Source: 2-02-FULL-38-15 sp964645555 (GTDB taxonomy: Bacteria; Patescibacteriota; Microgenomatia; Daviesbacterales; UBA10151). Taken from it: a DNA stretch of 37,563 bases. Each line of letters begins with the position of its first letter. Position 1 is the first letter of the stretch. The notes under the pieces are model-generated. The model was given only the letters and a program-made list of their open reading frames with translations, was not told the DNA's origin and searched no databases. Location of the stretch: positions 1-37,563 of the forward strand of contig CAZYBP010000003.1 in NCBI GenBank assembly GCA_964645555.1. The letters run 5' to 3'. Shown here piece by piece: positions 25,147 through 32,622 of the stretch. A program made the translations under genes and the position numbers.

Positions 25147-26022
25147 TTAACTTTGGGTAGCTATCAGAGCATTCCAGTCAGCAGAAAATCTATTGATACC
25201 GGCTTCTGTTAATGGATGAGTTATATCAAACTCTGTCCAGTGTTTGTTTAAGTCTAAATCCTGATAAGGAATACTTTTTAGCTCTTCTGCCGGGTAATTA
25301 AAATCAGGACCCGGAACCGGCATGCCCTTTTGGGCCCATTCTTTCAAGACAGAGAAAGGTGCAGTAATAATATCTACTCCCAATGCCAGTGAATAAAGAA
25401 AATGGTTCATATTCCGGACACTTGCTGCTAGTAGTTCAACATGTCCATCTGACTCCTTATACATTTTTGTAATGTTTTTAATCAAATCCATTCCATTTTC
25501 TCCTTTATCATCAAGTCTTCCAATAAAAGGCGAGACAAACACATCACCCTTTTTAGCACCTAAGGTTGCTGCATAGACTGCTGCTGATTGCTCTTGAGTA
25601 AAACATAAAGTCATATTCACTCTCATCCCCTCTGCCACTGACCTTTGTGCAGCTTCTAAACCTGCCTTGATAGTGGGATATTTAATATGGGCATTGGGTA
25701 TCCAGGAAAACATTTCTTTACTTTGAGTAAACATCTCCTCTGTTGATGTATTTTCATCAGCATAAACCTCAATCGAGATAGAACCTTCCGGAATAAGTAA
25801 AGATAACTCACTAACAACAGACTTATAAAATGAATAAATTTCTTCTTGGCTAAACTTTTTACCAGCTGCAAGTCTTTGTTGGGCCTCTGGGTTTTTGGCA
25901 ATTAGAGTAGGATTTGTGGTTTGACCATCCAAAAAACCTAATAACTCAATTGTTTCTTTTGTTTCTGATACATTTCCGCTATCTAGAAATATTTTTGTTT
26001 TTAGGTTAGCAGGTTTTGGCAT
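25147..26022 (-). CDS. tal: Transaldolase
   Basis: 291 residues. It transfers a dihydroxyacetone unit between sedoheptulose-7-phosphate and glyceraldehyde-3-phosphate. Family features: KIFLDSGN, LDGQTTNPTLIAKNP, the Schiff-base Lys in HIKYPT, MRVNMTLCFTQEQ and VSPFIGRLDD. The KYPT sequence at the active Lys differs from the common KIP/KVP form but the Lys is present. It starts 9 nt after the tkt stop, so the two non-oxidative pentose phosphate enzymes are one operon. Confidence 0.93.
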   Translation of the reverse strand: MPKPANLKTKIFLDSGNVSETKETIELLGFLDGQTTNPTLIAKNPEAQQRLAAGKKFSQEEIYSFYKSVVSELSLLIPEGSISIEVYADENTSTEEMFTQSKEMFSWIPNAHIKYPTIKAGLEAAQRSVAEGMRVNMTLCFTQEQSAAVYAATLGAKKGDVFVSPFIGRLDDKGENGMDLIKNITKMYKESDGHVELLAASVRNMNHFLYSLALGVDIITAPFSVLKEWAQKGMPVPGPDFNYPAEELKSIPYQDLDLNKHWTEFDITHPLTEAGINRFSADWNALIATQS

Positions 26023-26031
26023 TAGTATAAA

Positions 26032-27870
26032 TTAGGATACAATCTTTTTAACTAGTTTGGCAATAGCTTGAGCTGAAATCTCCTCATAATCTAGTAATTC
26101 TGCAGGTTTTCCGCTTCTGGGCATTTTTTCAACAGCCAGATGATAAACTTTTGTTAATCCACCAACAGCAGATGCAACTGCTTCACCTAAACCACCTTCC
26201 AAATGATGATCCTCAACTGTAATGATTGCTTTTGTCTCTTTAGCTGCTTTTGTCAGTGTCTTAATATCCAAAGGTTTAATACTGTACAAATCTATTACCC
26301 GAACAATTATTTTCTCCTCTTTTAACAGTTCATAGGCTGCTAAAGCCTCTTGTAAGGTAACACCTGCACCAATTAAAGTTACCTTGTCTTTACTGCTTTT
26401 TTTAAGCACCTTACTACCACCTAAAACAAACTGTTCATCCTGCGAATAAATTACCGGTGTTTCTTTTCTGGTGGTACGGAGATAAACAATTCCTTTGTGG
26501 CTGGCTGCTATTTCTGTTAACTTTTCAGAAGAAACAGCATCTGAGGGGTAGAGCACCACACTACCCAGGAGTGTTCTAAACATTGCAATATCTTCCAAAC
26601 CCATTTGTGACGCACCGTCTTCACCTATGGAAACACCTGCATGGGACCCCACATATTTAACATTTGTGTTGGAATATTGAGCCATCCGAATTTGATCATA
26701 TGCACGGGAGAAAAAAGCAGCAAAGGTTGAGATAAAAGGGATCTTGCCCATTTTGGCAAGCCCTAGCGCCACACCAGCCATGTTTTGCTCTGCTATAAAC
26801 ATCTCAAAATAGCGTTCAGGGTTAGCTTTGGCAAAAAATTCAGAATATGTAGAATTACTTGTTTCACCGTCTAGTGCAACTATATTTGGATATTGAGAGG
26901 CAAGTTTTACTAAAGCATTACCATATGCTTTTCTGGTAGCTATCATTTCACCCTTTTGATAGCTTACAGTTGGTGCCTGAGAAGTTGTTAACTTTTTATG
27001 ATTTCGGCCATTTGCTTTTGAAGGTGCAGCTATTTTGCCCCGTATTTTCCGATCCACCTCCCCTAATTCTACTAATGCTTTCTCAAGTTCTAACTGTGGC
27101 AGCGGTTTTCCATGCCAACCCTCTTTATTTTCCAAAAATGATACACCCTTACCCTTCAAAGTCTTTGCAATAATCATAACCGGTTTACCACGCACCTTTA
27201 AAGCCTTTTTATAGGTGGAAATTATTTTTGGCAAGTTATGGCCATCAATCACAAAGGTTTCCCAGCCAAAAGAGGCAATTCTCTTCTGGAAAGTGGCAAC
27301 ATCGTGGCCCAGCATTGTCTCCCTGCTTTGTCCCAACCTGTTAACATCCAAAATTCCTATTAAATTATCCAATTTATAATGCGAAGCTACCTGGAGAGCC
27401 TCCCAATTAGAGCCTTCAGCCATCTCACTATCCCCCAAAAGTACAAAAGTTTTATAGTTTGATTTATCCAAATATTTACTATTTAAAGCCATTCCTACTC
27501 CGGCAGATAAACCTTGCCCTAAAGAACCTGTCGGCACCTCAGTATAAGGAAACTCCATTGTTGGATGACCCTCAAGCCTTGAGCCAAATTTTCTTAAAGT
27601 CATTATTTCCTCTTCAGAAATTGCTCCTGCAGCAGCAAAAAGAGCATAAAAAAGAGCTGAGGCATGTCCCTTGGAAAAAATCAGCCTGTCATTTTGTAAA
27701 TTTTCGGGATTATCCAAATCAAATTTAAAAAAAAAAACAAAAAGGAGGGCGGTCATTATATCTGCAGCAGAAAGCGATGATGTGGGGTGTCCTGATCCTG
27801 CTTTGGTTGATGAAACCAAAATCAGGCATCTGATTAATTTTGCTAGTTTCCTAAGTTTTTCAATCTCCAT
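26032..27870 (-). CDS. tkt: Transketolase
   Basis: 612-residue full-length thiamine-diphosphate enzyme, not split into N and C halves as in many CPR bacteria. The N-terminal domain has GHPTSSLSAADIM, the Mg-ThDP motif GDSEMAEGSNWEAL with VNRLGQS, and FVIDGHN. The Pyr domain has GETSNSTYSEFF and the catalytic Glu region in MFIAEQNMAGVALGLA. The C-terminal domain has VEDHHLEGGLGEAV. At about 290-310 a Lys/Asn-rich linker joins the halves. It shares an intergenic region with the divergent rpe gene and leads the tal operon. Confidence 0.96.
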   Translation of the reverse strand: MEIEKLRKLAKLIRCLILVSSTKAGSGHPTSSLSAADIMTALLFVFFFKFDLDNPENLQNDRLIFSKGHASALFYALFAAAGAISEEEIMTLRKFGSRLEGHPTMEFPYTEVPTGSLGQGLSAGVGMALNSKYLDKSNYKTFVLLGDSEMAEGSNWEALQVASHYKLDNLIGILDVNRLGQSRETMLGHDVATFQKRIASFGWETFVIDGHNLPKIISTYKKALKVRGKPVMIIAKTLKGKGVSFLENKEGWHGKPLPQLELEKALVELGEVDRKIRGKIAAPSKANGRNHKKLTTSQAPTVSYQKGEMIATRKAYGNALVKLASQYPNIVALDGETSNSTYSEFFAKANPERYFEMFIAEQNMAGVALGLAKMGKIPFISTFAAFFSRAYDQIRMAQYSNTNVKYVGSHAGVSIGEDGASQMGLEDIAMFRTLLGSVVLYPSDAVSSEKLTEIAASHKGIVYLRTTRKETPVIYSQDEQFVLGGSKVLKKSSKDKVTLIGAGVTLQEALAAYELLKEEKIIVRVIDLYSIKPLDIKTLTKAAKETKAIITVEDHHLEGGLGEAVASAVGGLTKVYHLAVEKMPRSGKPAELLDYEEISAQAIAKLVKKIVS

Positions 27871-27886
27871 ACGAAGGAGTATCCAT

Positions 27887-27915
27887 AAACTAGCAAAGGT
27901 TTACTGCTTTGTCAA
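27887..27915 (-). promoter_or_regulatory. Promoter of tkt-tal
   Basis: Minus strand: consensus -35 TTGACA (27910-27915), 17-nt spacer, TAGTTT (27887-27892). The -35 overlaps the opposing rpe promoter, so the two could compete or be co-regulated. Confidence 0.5.
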
Positions 27916-27917
27916 TG

Positions 27918-27926
27918 TGTTAAAAT
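27918..27926 (+). promoter_or_regulatory. Extended -10 of rpe
   Basis: TGT followed by TAAAAT (27921-27926). An ATG at 27925 lies inside this box, so the next in-frame ATG at 27940 is the likely start. Confidence 0.45.
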
Positions 27927-27939
27927 GTTTACAGAAAAT

Positions 27940-28587
27940 ATGTTACCGGATATAGTCCCTGCAATTTTGAGTAAAACTATTCAGGATTTTCAGGCTGATA
28001 TTACCAAAATCCTTAATTCCAAAAACTTAAGAAATGGCTGGGTCCATATAGATTTTATGGACAATGAGTTTGTCCCCAACCAAAGCATCAAACCCGAAGA
28101 TTTGGAAAACATAGATTTTGGTAATTTAAAAAGAGAAGCTCATTTAATGGTAAAACATCCCAAAGAGTGGATAGAAAAATTAATTAAGCTTAGCTTTGAA
28201 AGAATTATCATCCATTTTGAAACAGACGGAGACTTAAAAGAATATATAAATTTAGCAAAATCCGGTGGAGCAGAGGTTGTCATTGCCTTAAAACATGAAA
28301 CTGACTTAGAAGAACTTGTCCCCTACGCTGGTTTAATAGACAGAGTATTACTTATGGGTGTAGTACCGGGTTTCCAGGGCCAGCCCTTTATACCTCAAGT
28401 AATTGATAAAACCAGGGAGCTTAAAGCAAAGAATTGGCCAATTAAAATAGAGGTTGACGGGGCAGTCCGGGATACTAATGCCAAACAGCTTTTGGAAGCC
28501 GGGGTTGATTGCTTGATTATCGGATCATTTATAATCAAAGATGATCCTGACATAGGTTTGGAAAAAGTCCACCAAGCCTTACTTTAA
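27940..28587 (+). CDS. rpe: Ribulose-phosphate 3-epimerase
   Basis: 215-residue TIM-barrel enzyme that interconverts ribulose-5-phosphate and xylulose-5-phosphate. Family features: IVPAILSK at the N-terminus, VHIDFMDNEFVPN with the metal-binding His and Asp, HLMVKHP, LLMGVVPGFQGQPF and the phosphate-binding EVDGAVRDTNAKQL and GVDCLIIGSFI. The ATG at 27940 is preferred because the upstream one sits in the promoter. Completes the pentose phosphate set with the divergent tkt-tal operon. Its stop overlaps the malic enzyme stop by 4 nt. Confidence 0.95.
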   Translation: MLPDIVPAILSKTIQDFQADITKILNSKNLRNGWVHIDFMDNEFVPNQSIKPEDLENIDFGNLKREAHLMVKHPKEWIEKLIKLSFERIIIHFETDGDLKEYINLAKSGGAEVVIALKHETDLEELVPYAGLIDRVLLMGVVPGFQGQPFIPQVIDKTRELKAKNWPIKIEVDGAVRDTNAKQLLEAGVDCLIIGSFIIKDDPDIGLEKVHQALL

Positions 28588-29756
28588 TCTTCTTTTGCTG
28601 CTTGGGCAACTGCCAAAGAAACCCTTTTTGCTACCTCCGGGTCAAACATTGAAGGAACAAATTTCTCTACAGTTGGATTTTTCAATACTGAACCTAAAGC
28701 CTCTGCTGCCCTGATTTTCATCAAGGGGGTTATTTTACCAGCATGAGCTTCTATCGCTCCTTTAAAAAGCGAGGGAAAGATTAAGGAATTATTCACCTGG
28801 TTTGGGAAATCAGACCTACCTGTAGCAATAAAGCGAACACCCGCCTTTTTTGCCTCATGGGGCATAATCTCCGGAGTTGGATTGGCCATGGCAAATATAA
28901 TTGGATCATCCGCCATCTTTTTGATATATTCCGCTTTTAATACACCCGGGGCAGATAATCCGATAAATACATCTGCTCCTCCCAAAGCCTTTTGTAAACT
29001 ACCGTGGATTTTTCTCTTATTAGTAAACTTTGCAAGATTTATTTTATATGGCTCCATTCCCTCTCTGCCTTCATAGATTGTGCCTTTACTGTCAACCAGG
29101 ATTAAATCTGAAACACTGCTACAATATGTGGCATCAAAATCATGACAAGTTAACATCTTGGCAACAGCAGAACCAGCAGCCCCTGCCCCGCTGATTACCA
29201 CCTTTAATTTAAACCAACTTTTACCAGCCAGTCTTACTGCAGTTTGTAATGGGCCTAAAATTGCCATAGCAGTACCATGCTGGTCATCATGCATCACAGG
29301 AATTGGTAGATCCTGCAGGGCTTTTTCTATTTCAAAACAGCGGGGTGCAGAAATATCTTCTAAATTAATGGCAGCAAAGGTGGGAGCTATGGCGCGAACT
29401 GTGTTTATTATTTCTTGAGTATCTTGAGTATTTAAAACAATTGGGAAAGCATCCAGTCCGGCAAAAGTTTTAAAAAGTAAGCATTTGCCTTCCATCACAG
29501 GTAAGGCAGCCTCAGGCCCTAAATTACCCAAGCCTAATATAGCTGAACCATCTGAAATAACAGCTACAGTTCTTCCCTTTAATGTTAAATCAAAAACAGA
29601 TTTGGGATTTTGAGAAATGTAACTACTGACAGCTGCTACACCGGGTGTGTAAATAGTAGATAAATCATCCTTAGTTTTAATTGAAGTTTTAGAGGCAATT
29701 TCTAATTTTCCCTGAAGTTTTCTGTGAAGAGAAATCGCTGCTTTACCGTAATCCAT
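28584..29756 (-). CDS. NAD(P)-dependent malic enzyme
   Basis: 390 residues. It oxidatively decarboxylates malate to pyruvate. The N-terminal domain has YTPGVAAVS with the catalytic Tyr region, TDGSAILGLGNLG-like VISDGSAILGLGNLG and KCLLFKTFAGLDAFP with the catalytic Lys. INLEDISAPRCFEIE and PVMHDDQHGTA carry the metal ligands. The NAD-binding domain has VISGAGAAGSAVAKML, and FAMANPTPEIMP follows. It is the short bacterial form without the PTA domain. It has its own promoter and is convergent with rpe. Confidence 0.95.
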   Translation of the reverse strand: MDYGKAAISLHRKLQGKLEIASKTSIKTKDDLSTIYTPGVAAVSSYISQNPKSVFDLTLKGRTVAVISDGSAILGLGNLGPEAALPVMEGKCLLFKTFAGLDAFPIVLNTQDTQEIINTVRAIAPTFAAINLEDISAPRCFEIEKALQDLPIPVMHDDQHGTAMAILGPLQTAVRLAGKSWFKLKVVISGAGAAGSAVAKMLTCHDFDATYCSSVSDLILVDSKGTIYEGREGMEPYKINLAKFTNKRKIHGSLQKALGGADVFIGLSAPGVLKAEYIKKMADDPIIFAMANPTPEIMPHEAKKAGVRFIATGRSDFPNQVNNSLIFPSLFKGAIEAHAGKITPLMKIRAAEALGSVLKNPTVEKFVPSMFDPEVAKRVSLAVAQAAKED

Positions 29757-29765
29757 CGCTGCTCA

Positions 29766-29795
29766 ACTATACAAAAAATTAATAAAGCATGTAAA
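29766..29795 (-). promoter_or_regulatory. Promoter of the malic enzyme gene
   Basis: Minus strand: TTTACA (29790-29795), 18-nt spacer, TATAGT (29766-29771), 9 nt to the ATG at 29756. Confidence 0.6.
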
Positions 29796-29808
29796 GTACG
29801 AACTCATA

Positions 29809-29814
29809 TATAAT
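29809..29814 (+). promoter_or_regulatory. -10 box of the HAD phosphatase gene
   Basis: Perfect TATAAT ending 6 nt before the ATG at 29821; a -35 is not obvious. Confidence 0.5.
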
Positions 29815-29820
29815 GATCCA

Positions 29821-30684
29821 ATGGTAAAGCTAATTATCTTGGATATTGATGGAGTATTGGTGGGAAACAAGCAGGGCTTTAATTTTCCTTATCCCAATAA
29901 AAAAGTTATTTCAGCATTACAAAAAATCCACAAAAAAGGCATTCCTATTATCCTTTGTTCGGCAAGATTTCATAGCGCGGTAACTCCCCTGGTTAAAAAG
30001 ATAGGATTAAGAAATCCTCATATTACGGATTCGGGGGCTCTGATTACGGATTTGGCAACCGGCAAAATTATCCGCTGTTTTACCATGGAAAAAAATGTAG
30101 TTTCCGAAATTATCGCAATTTGTTTAAAAAACAATATATACATCGAATGCTGTACTGAAAAAGATTATTTTATTCAAAAAGACCAAATTAATAGCCGGAT
30201 AACCGGCCAAAGGACTCTATTTTTACAAAAGAGCCCGATTGTTGTTAACTCGCTCCTTGAAGATATCAATAATAACATTATTAAGCTTTTACCAATAGCA
30301 AAAGATGAAGCGGATAAACAAAGAGTAGATGTATTACTTAAATTAACTGATGATAAAGTAAAAACTGTCTGGTCAAAAAATTATTTTACTCTTCCCCTGC
30401 AATACCGGATCATCACTGCAAAAAGTGCCTCAAAGGTAAATGCAGTTTCGGAAACAACAAAATCCTTAAAAATACAGTTAAAAGATACTTTAGCGGTTGG
30501 GGATACAATGGGAGACTGGGAATTTATAGAACCTTGCGGCTATGTGGCTACTATGGAAAATGCACCTGCAAAATTGAAAGAAAAAGTAAAAACAAAAGGT
30601 AAGGGAAAATACCTAATTGCCCCCTCAGTAGATGATAACGGACTCCTGCATATTCTTGATTATTTCCTGAAAGGAAAAATTTAA
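29821..30684 (+). CDS. HAD-superfamily hydrolase (Cof/subclass IIB type)
   Basis: 287-residue phosphatase with motif I ILDIDGVLV (Asp8, Asp10), motif II CSAR, a large cap domain (about 85-195) and motif III/IV VGDTMGDWEFIEPCGY, where the acidic pair binds Mg. Relatives dephosphorylate sugar phosphates or phosphorylated cofactors. A sugar-phosphate substrate would suit the neighbourhood, but nothing fixes it. Monocistronic. Confidence 0.85.
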   Translation: MVKLIILDIDGVLVGNKQGFNFPYPNKKVISALQKIHKKGIPIILCSARFHSAVTPLVKKIGLRNPHITDSGALITDLATGKIIRCFTMEKNVVSEIIAICLKNNIYIECCTEKDYFIQKDQINSRITGQRTLFLQKSPIVVNSLLEDINNNIIKLLPIAKDEADKQRVDVLLKLTDDKVKTVWSKNYFTLPLQYRIITAKSASKVNAVSETTKSLKIQLKDTLAVGDTMGDWEFIEPCGYVATMENAPAKLKEKVKTKGKGKYLIAPSVDDNGLLHILDYFLKGKI

Positions 30685-30765
30685 TGTGGTTTTTGTTGGC
30701 TGGAGTTTTAATGATTAAACTAGGCTAAATTCATGCCTCAAACCTTTAAAGCTGGAGCGTAAATT

Positions 30766-31380
30766 TTAGGAATTTTCTAGCTCTGTATAAACTACCAGCC
30801 TGTCAGTATAATTTCTGTTTCCTACATCCCAGGTGCCAAAACAGGTAATCAAATTTAACCTAGCCTTGTCTTTATTGGCAAAAATCTCTTCCAATGGAGC
30901 TTGATCAACAGGGTAAGAAACTGATTTTTCAACTTTGAATGTATAATTTTTACCATTTTTGTCTGTGACAATCACTTCATCACCTTTTGTAAGCTGATTT
31001 AAATAATAAAATACAGCCGGTGCCCCTGTTACTGTATCAAAATGTCCGGCAATTACAGCACTACCCTCCTCTCCCGGTTTAAAACCTAGGTTATACCAAC
31101 CCACATTCTCTACTACTTTAGGCACATCCATTTTGCCACTAGCATCTTCTCCTACCGGCTCCACTTGAACTCTAATATTTAGTTTAGGAATAGCTAAAAC
31201 ATCAGGCTCTGATACAACCGGCTTAGGCGCAATAGTTGGAGCCGCAGTAACTGCAGGTATGTTTTGGGAAGGGGTATTTTGGGATAAATTAAGCATTGTA
31301 TCCCCCTGGGCAAAAACTACCCCAAGCAATCCTCCTATCAGAAAAAAGGTTAAAATTAGTTTAAGAAGAGACTTTTTCAT
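30766..31380 (-). CDS. Sortase, class F-like
   Basis: 204 residues: signal/anchor helix (about 6-25), Pro/Thr-rich spacer (32-60), catalytic barrel with His113 (VIAGHFDT), Cys180 (NLITCFG) and Arg194 (YTDRLVVYTEL). The ENVGWYNLGFKPGEEGSAVI segment is typical of class F (and E) sortases. It differs clearly from the sortase at 13376. The gene just upstream encodes a small secreted peptide ending in PATGRG, a plausible substrate. A strong hairpin separates the two genes. Confidence 0.88.
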   Translation of the reverse strand: MKKSLLKLILTFFLIGGLLGVVFAQGDTMLNLSQNTPSQNIPAVTAAPTIAPKPVVSEPDVLAIPKLNIRVQVEPVGEDASGKMDVPKVVENVGWYNLGFKPGEEGSAVIAGHFDTVTGAPAVFYYLNQLTKGDEVIVTDKNGKNYTFKVEKSVSYPVDQAPLEEIFANKDKARLNLITCFGTWDVGNRNYTDRLVVYTELENS

Positions 31381-31406
31381 GCTATTTTATTAGCCTACTC
31401 AAGTAG

Positions 31407-31440
31407 GGCAGGCGTCCATTTCTCCCAAATGACGCCTGCC
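31407..31440. terminator. Long hairpin between the PATGRG peptide gene and the sortase gene
   Basis: Ten paired bases (31407-31416 with 31431-31440) plus four more (ATTT/AAAT) around a short loop, with one bulged C. On the minus strand it lies between the two genes and has no T tract, so it may attenuate or stabilise the upstream message. On the plus strand it is followed by ATTTT. Confidence 0.5.
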
Positions 31441-31456
31441 ATTTTAAACTATTTGC

Positions 31457-31669
31457 CTATCCCCGTCCAGTTGCAGGAGCACCTTGTGGTACTCTTGGTG
31501 ATGCTGTTGGACTAGGTGATACTGTTGGTGTCGCAGTAGGACTGGGTGCTACAGTTGGAATTGGTGTATCTGTTGGCACAGGAGTTGCAGTTTGTGCTAT
31601 AACCAGACCCACAGTTGCCGCGAAAGCAGTAACTAATGCACCTGCTGCAATTAAGCCTTTTTTAATCAT
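31457..31669 (-). CDS. Small secreted Thr/Pro-rich peptide ending in PATGRG
   Basis: 70 residues: basic start (MIKKG), a signal/hydrophobic helix (5-26) with a possible cleavage after VIAQ, a Thr/Pro/Ser repeat region (27-60), and the C-terminus PQGAPATGRG. The PATG is like a sortase motif but has no following membrane helix, only two residues. A strong Shine-Dalgarno (GGGGAGGTGAG) precedes the ATG at 31669, so I prefer it to a GTG at 31681. The neighbouring class F-like sortase suggests a substrate or structural peptide. Confidence 0.7.
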   Translation of the reverse strand: MIKKGLIAAGALVTAFAATVGLVIAQTATPVPTDTPIPTVAPSPTATPTVSPSPTASPRVPQGAPATGRG

Positions 31670-31791
31670 ACTATTTCTCACCTCCCCGTTGTATGTATTG
31701 TCATTATCACCCTCAAATTCTACGTTTGTATATTTAAGATGGGGTGAATGTTTAGTAAGAGATGGGTGATAAAAATTCCGGAAAGTGGTAA

Positions 31792-31797
31792 TGTAAT
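31792..31797 (+). promoter_or_regulatory. -10-like box of the ROK kinase gene
   Basis: TGTAAT ending 6 nt before the ATG at 31804; no clear -35. Confidence 0.35.
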
Positions 31798-31803
31798 TTG
31801 AGA

Positions 31804-32622
31804 ATGTATTTAGTATTCGATATTGGCGGAACCAAAACGAGAATTGCTATATCTTCAGACGGCCAAACTATTGCCCAATCAAAAATCGTTCCCACTCCAG
31901 CGGATTTTGATACAGGGATCCAAGTTATTAAACAGGTGGCAGCTGAACTCTCCAACGGACAAAAAATAGAAAAAGTTGCCGGAGGAATTGCCGGCCCTTT
32001 AGATAAAGAAAAAACCATGCTGATCAAAAGTCCTCATATTTCAGGATGGATAGATAAACCACTGAAGGAAGAACTGAAAAATATTTTTAATGTCCCCGTT
32101 TTGTTGGAAAATGATGCAATTTTGGCAGGTCTGGGAGAATCTTGCTTTGGGATAGGCAAGGATTACAAAATTGTAGCATACCTTACTATCAGTACAGGCG
32201 TGGGTGGAGCTAAAATTGTGGAGGGTAAAATTGAGCAAAATACCCAGGGATTTGAACCAGGCCACCAAATTATCGAAATTGACGGACCAATCTGTAAATG
32301 TGGCGGCAAAGGCCACCTTGAGACTCTTATAGGCGGATCATATATTCAACAAAAATATGGACAAAAAGCAGAGCAAATAACAGATCAAGCTATCTGGGAT
32401 GAAATTGTACAGTATTTAGTTGTTGGCATACATAACACAATTGTACATTGGTCTCCTGAGATAGTCATTCTGGGAGGCAGTGTAACTCAAAGTATCCCCC
32501 TGGATAAATTGGCAGACAACTTAAAAAATTTGTTAACCATATTCCCCACAACACCAAAAATTTTAAAAGGAAGTTTGGGCGACCAGGCTGGTCTTTTGGG
32601 AGCTTTGACGCTTGTGACCTAA
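31804..32622 (+). CDS. ROK-family sugar kinase (glucokinase-like)
   Basis: 272 residues. The N-terminal ATP phosphate loop is VFDIGGTKTRIA; LLENDAILAGLGE carries the catalytic Asp; STGVGGAKIV and the EPGHQII segment bind sugar. The zinc motif normally reads CxCGxxGCLE; here it is CKCGGKGHLE, so one Cys is replaced by His. Likely phosphorylates glucose or a related hexose, feeding the cupin PGI. The ATG at 31804 is chosen over a TTG at 31798. The last 60 nt overlap the opposing nuclease gene. Confidence 0.88.
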   Translation: MYLVFDIGGTKTRIAISSDGQTIAQSKIVPTPADFDTGIQVIKQVAAELSNGQKIEKVAGGIAGPLDKEKTMLIKSPHISGWIDKPLKEELKNIFNVPVLLENDAILAGLGESCFGIGKDYKIVAYLTISTGVGGAKIVEGKIEQNTQGFEPGHQIIEIDGPICKCGGKGHLETLIGGSYIQQKYGQKAEQITDQAIWDEIVQYLVVGIHNTIVHWSPEIVILGGSVTQSIPLDKLADNLKNLLTIFPTTPKILKGSLGDQAGLLGALTLVT

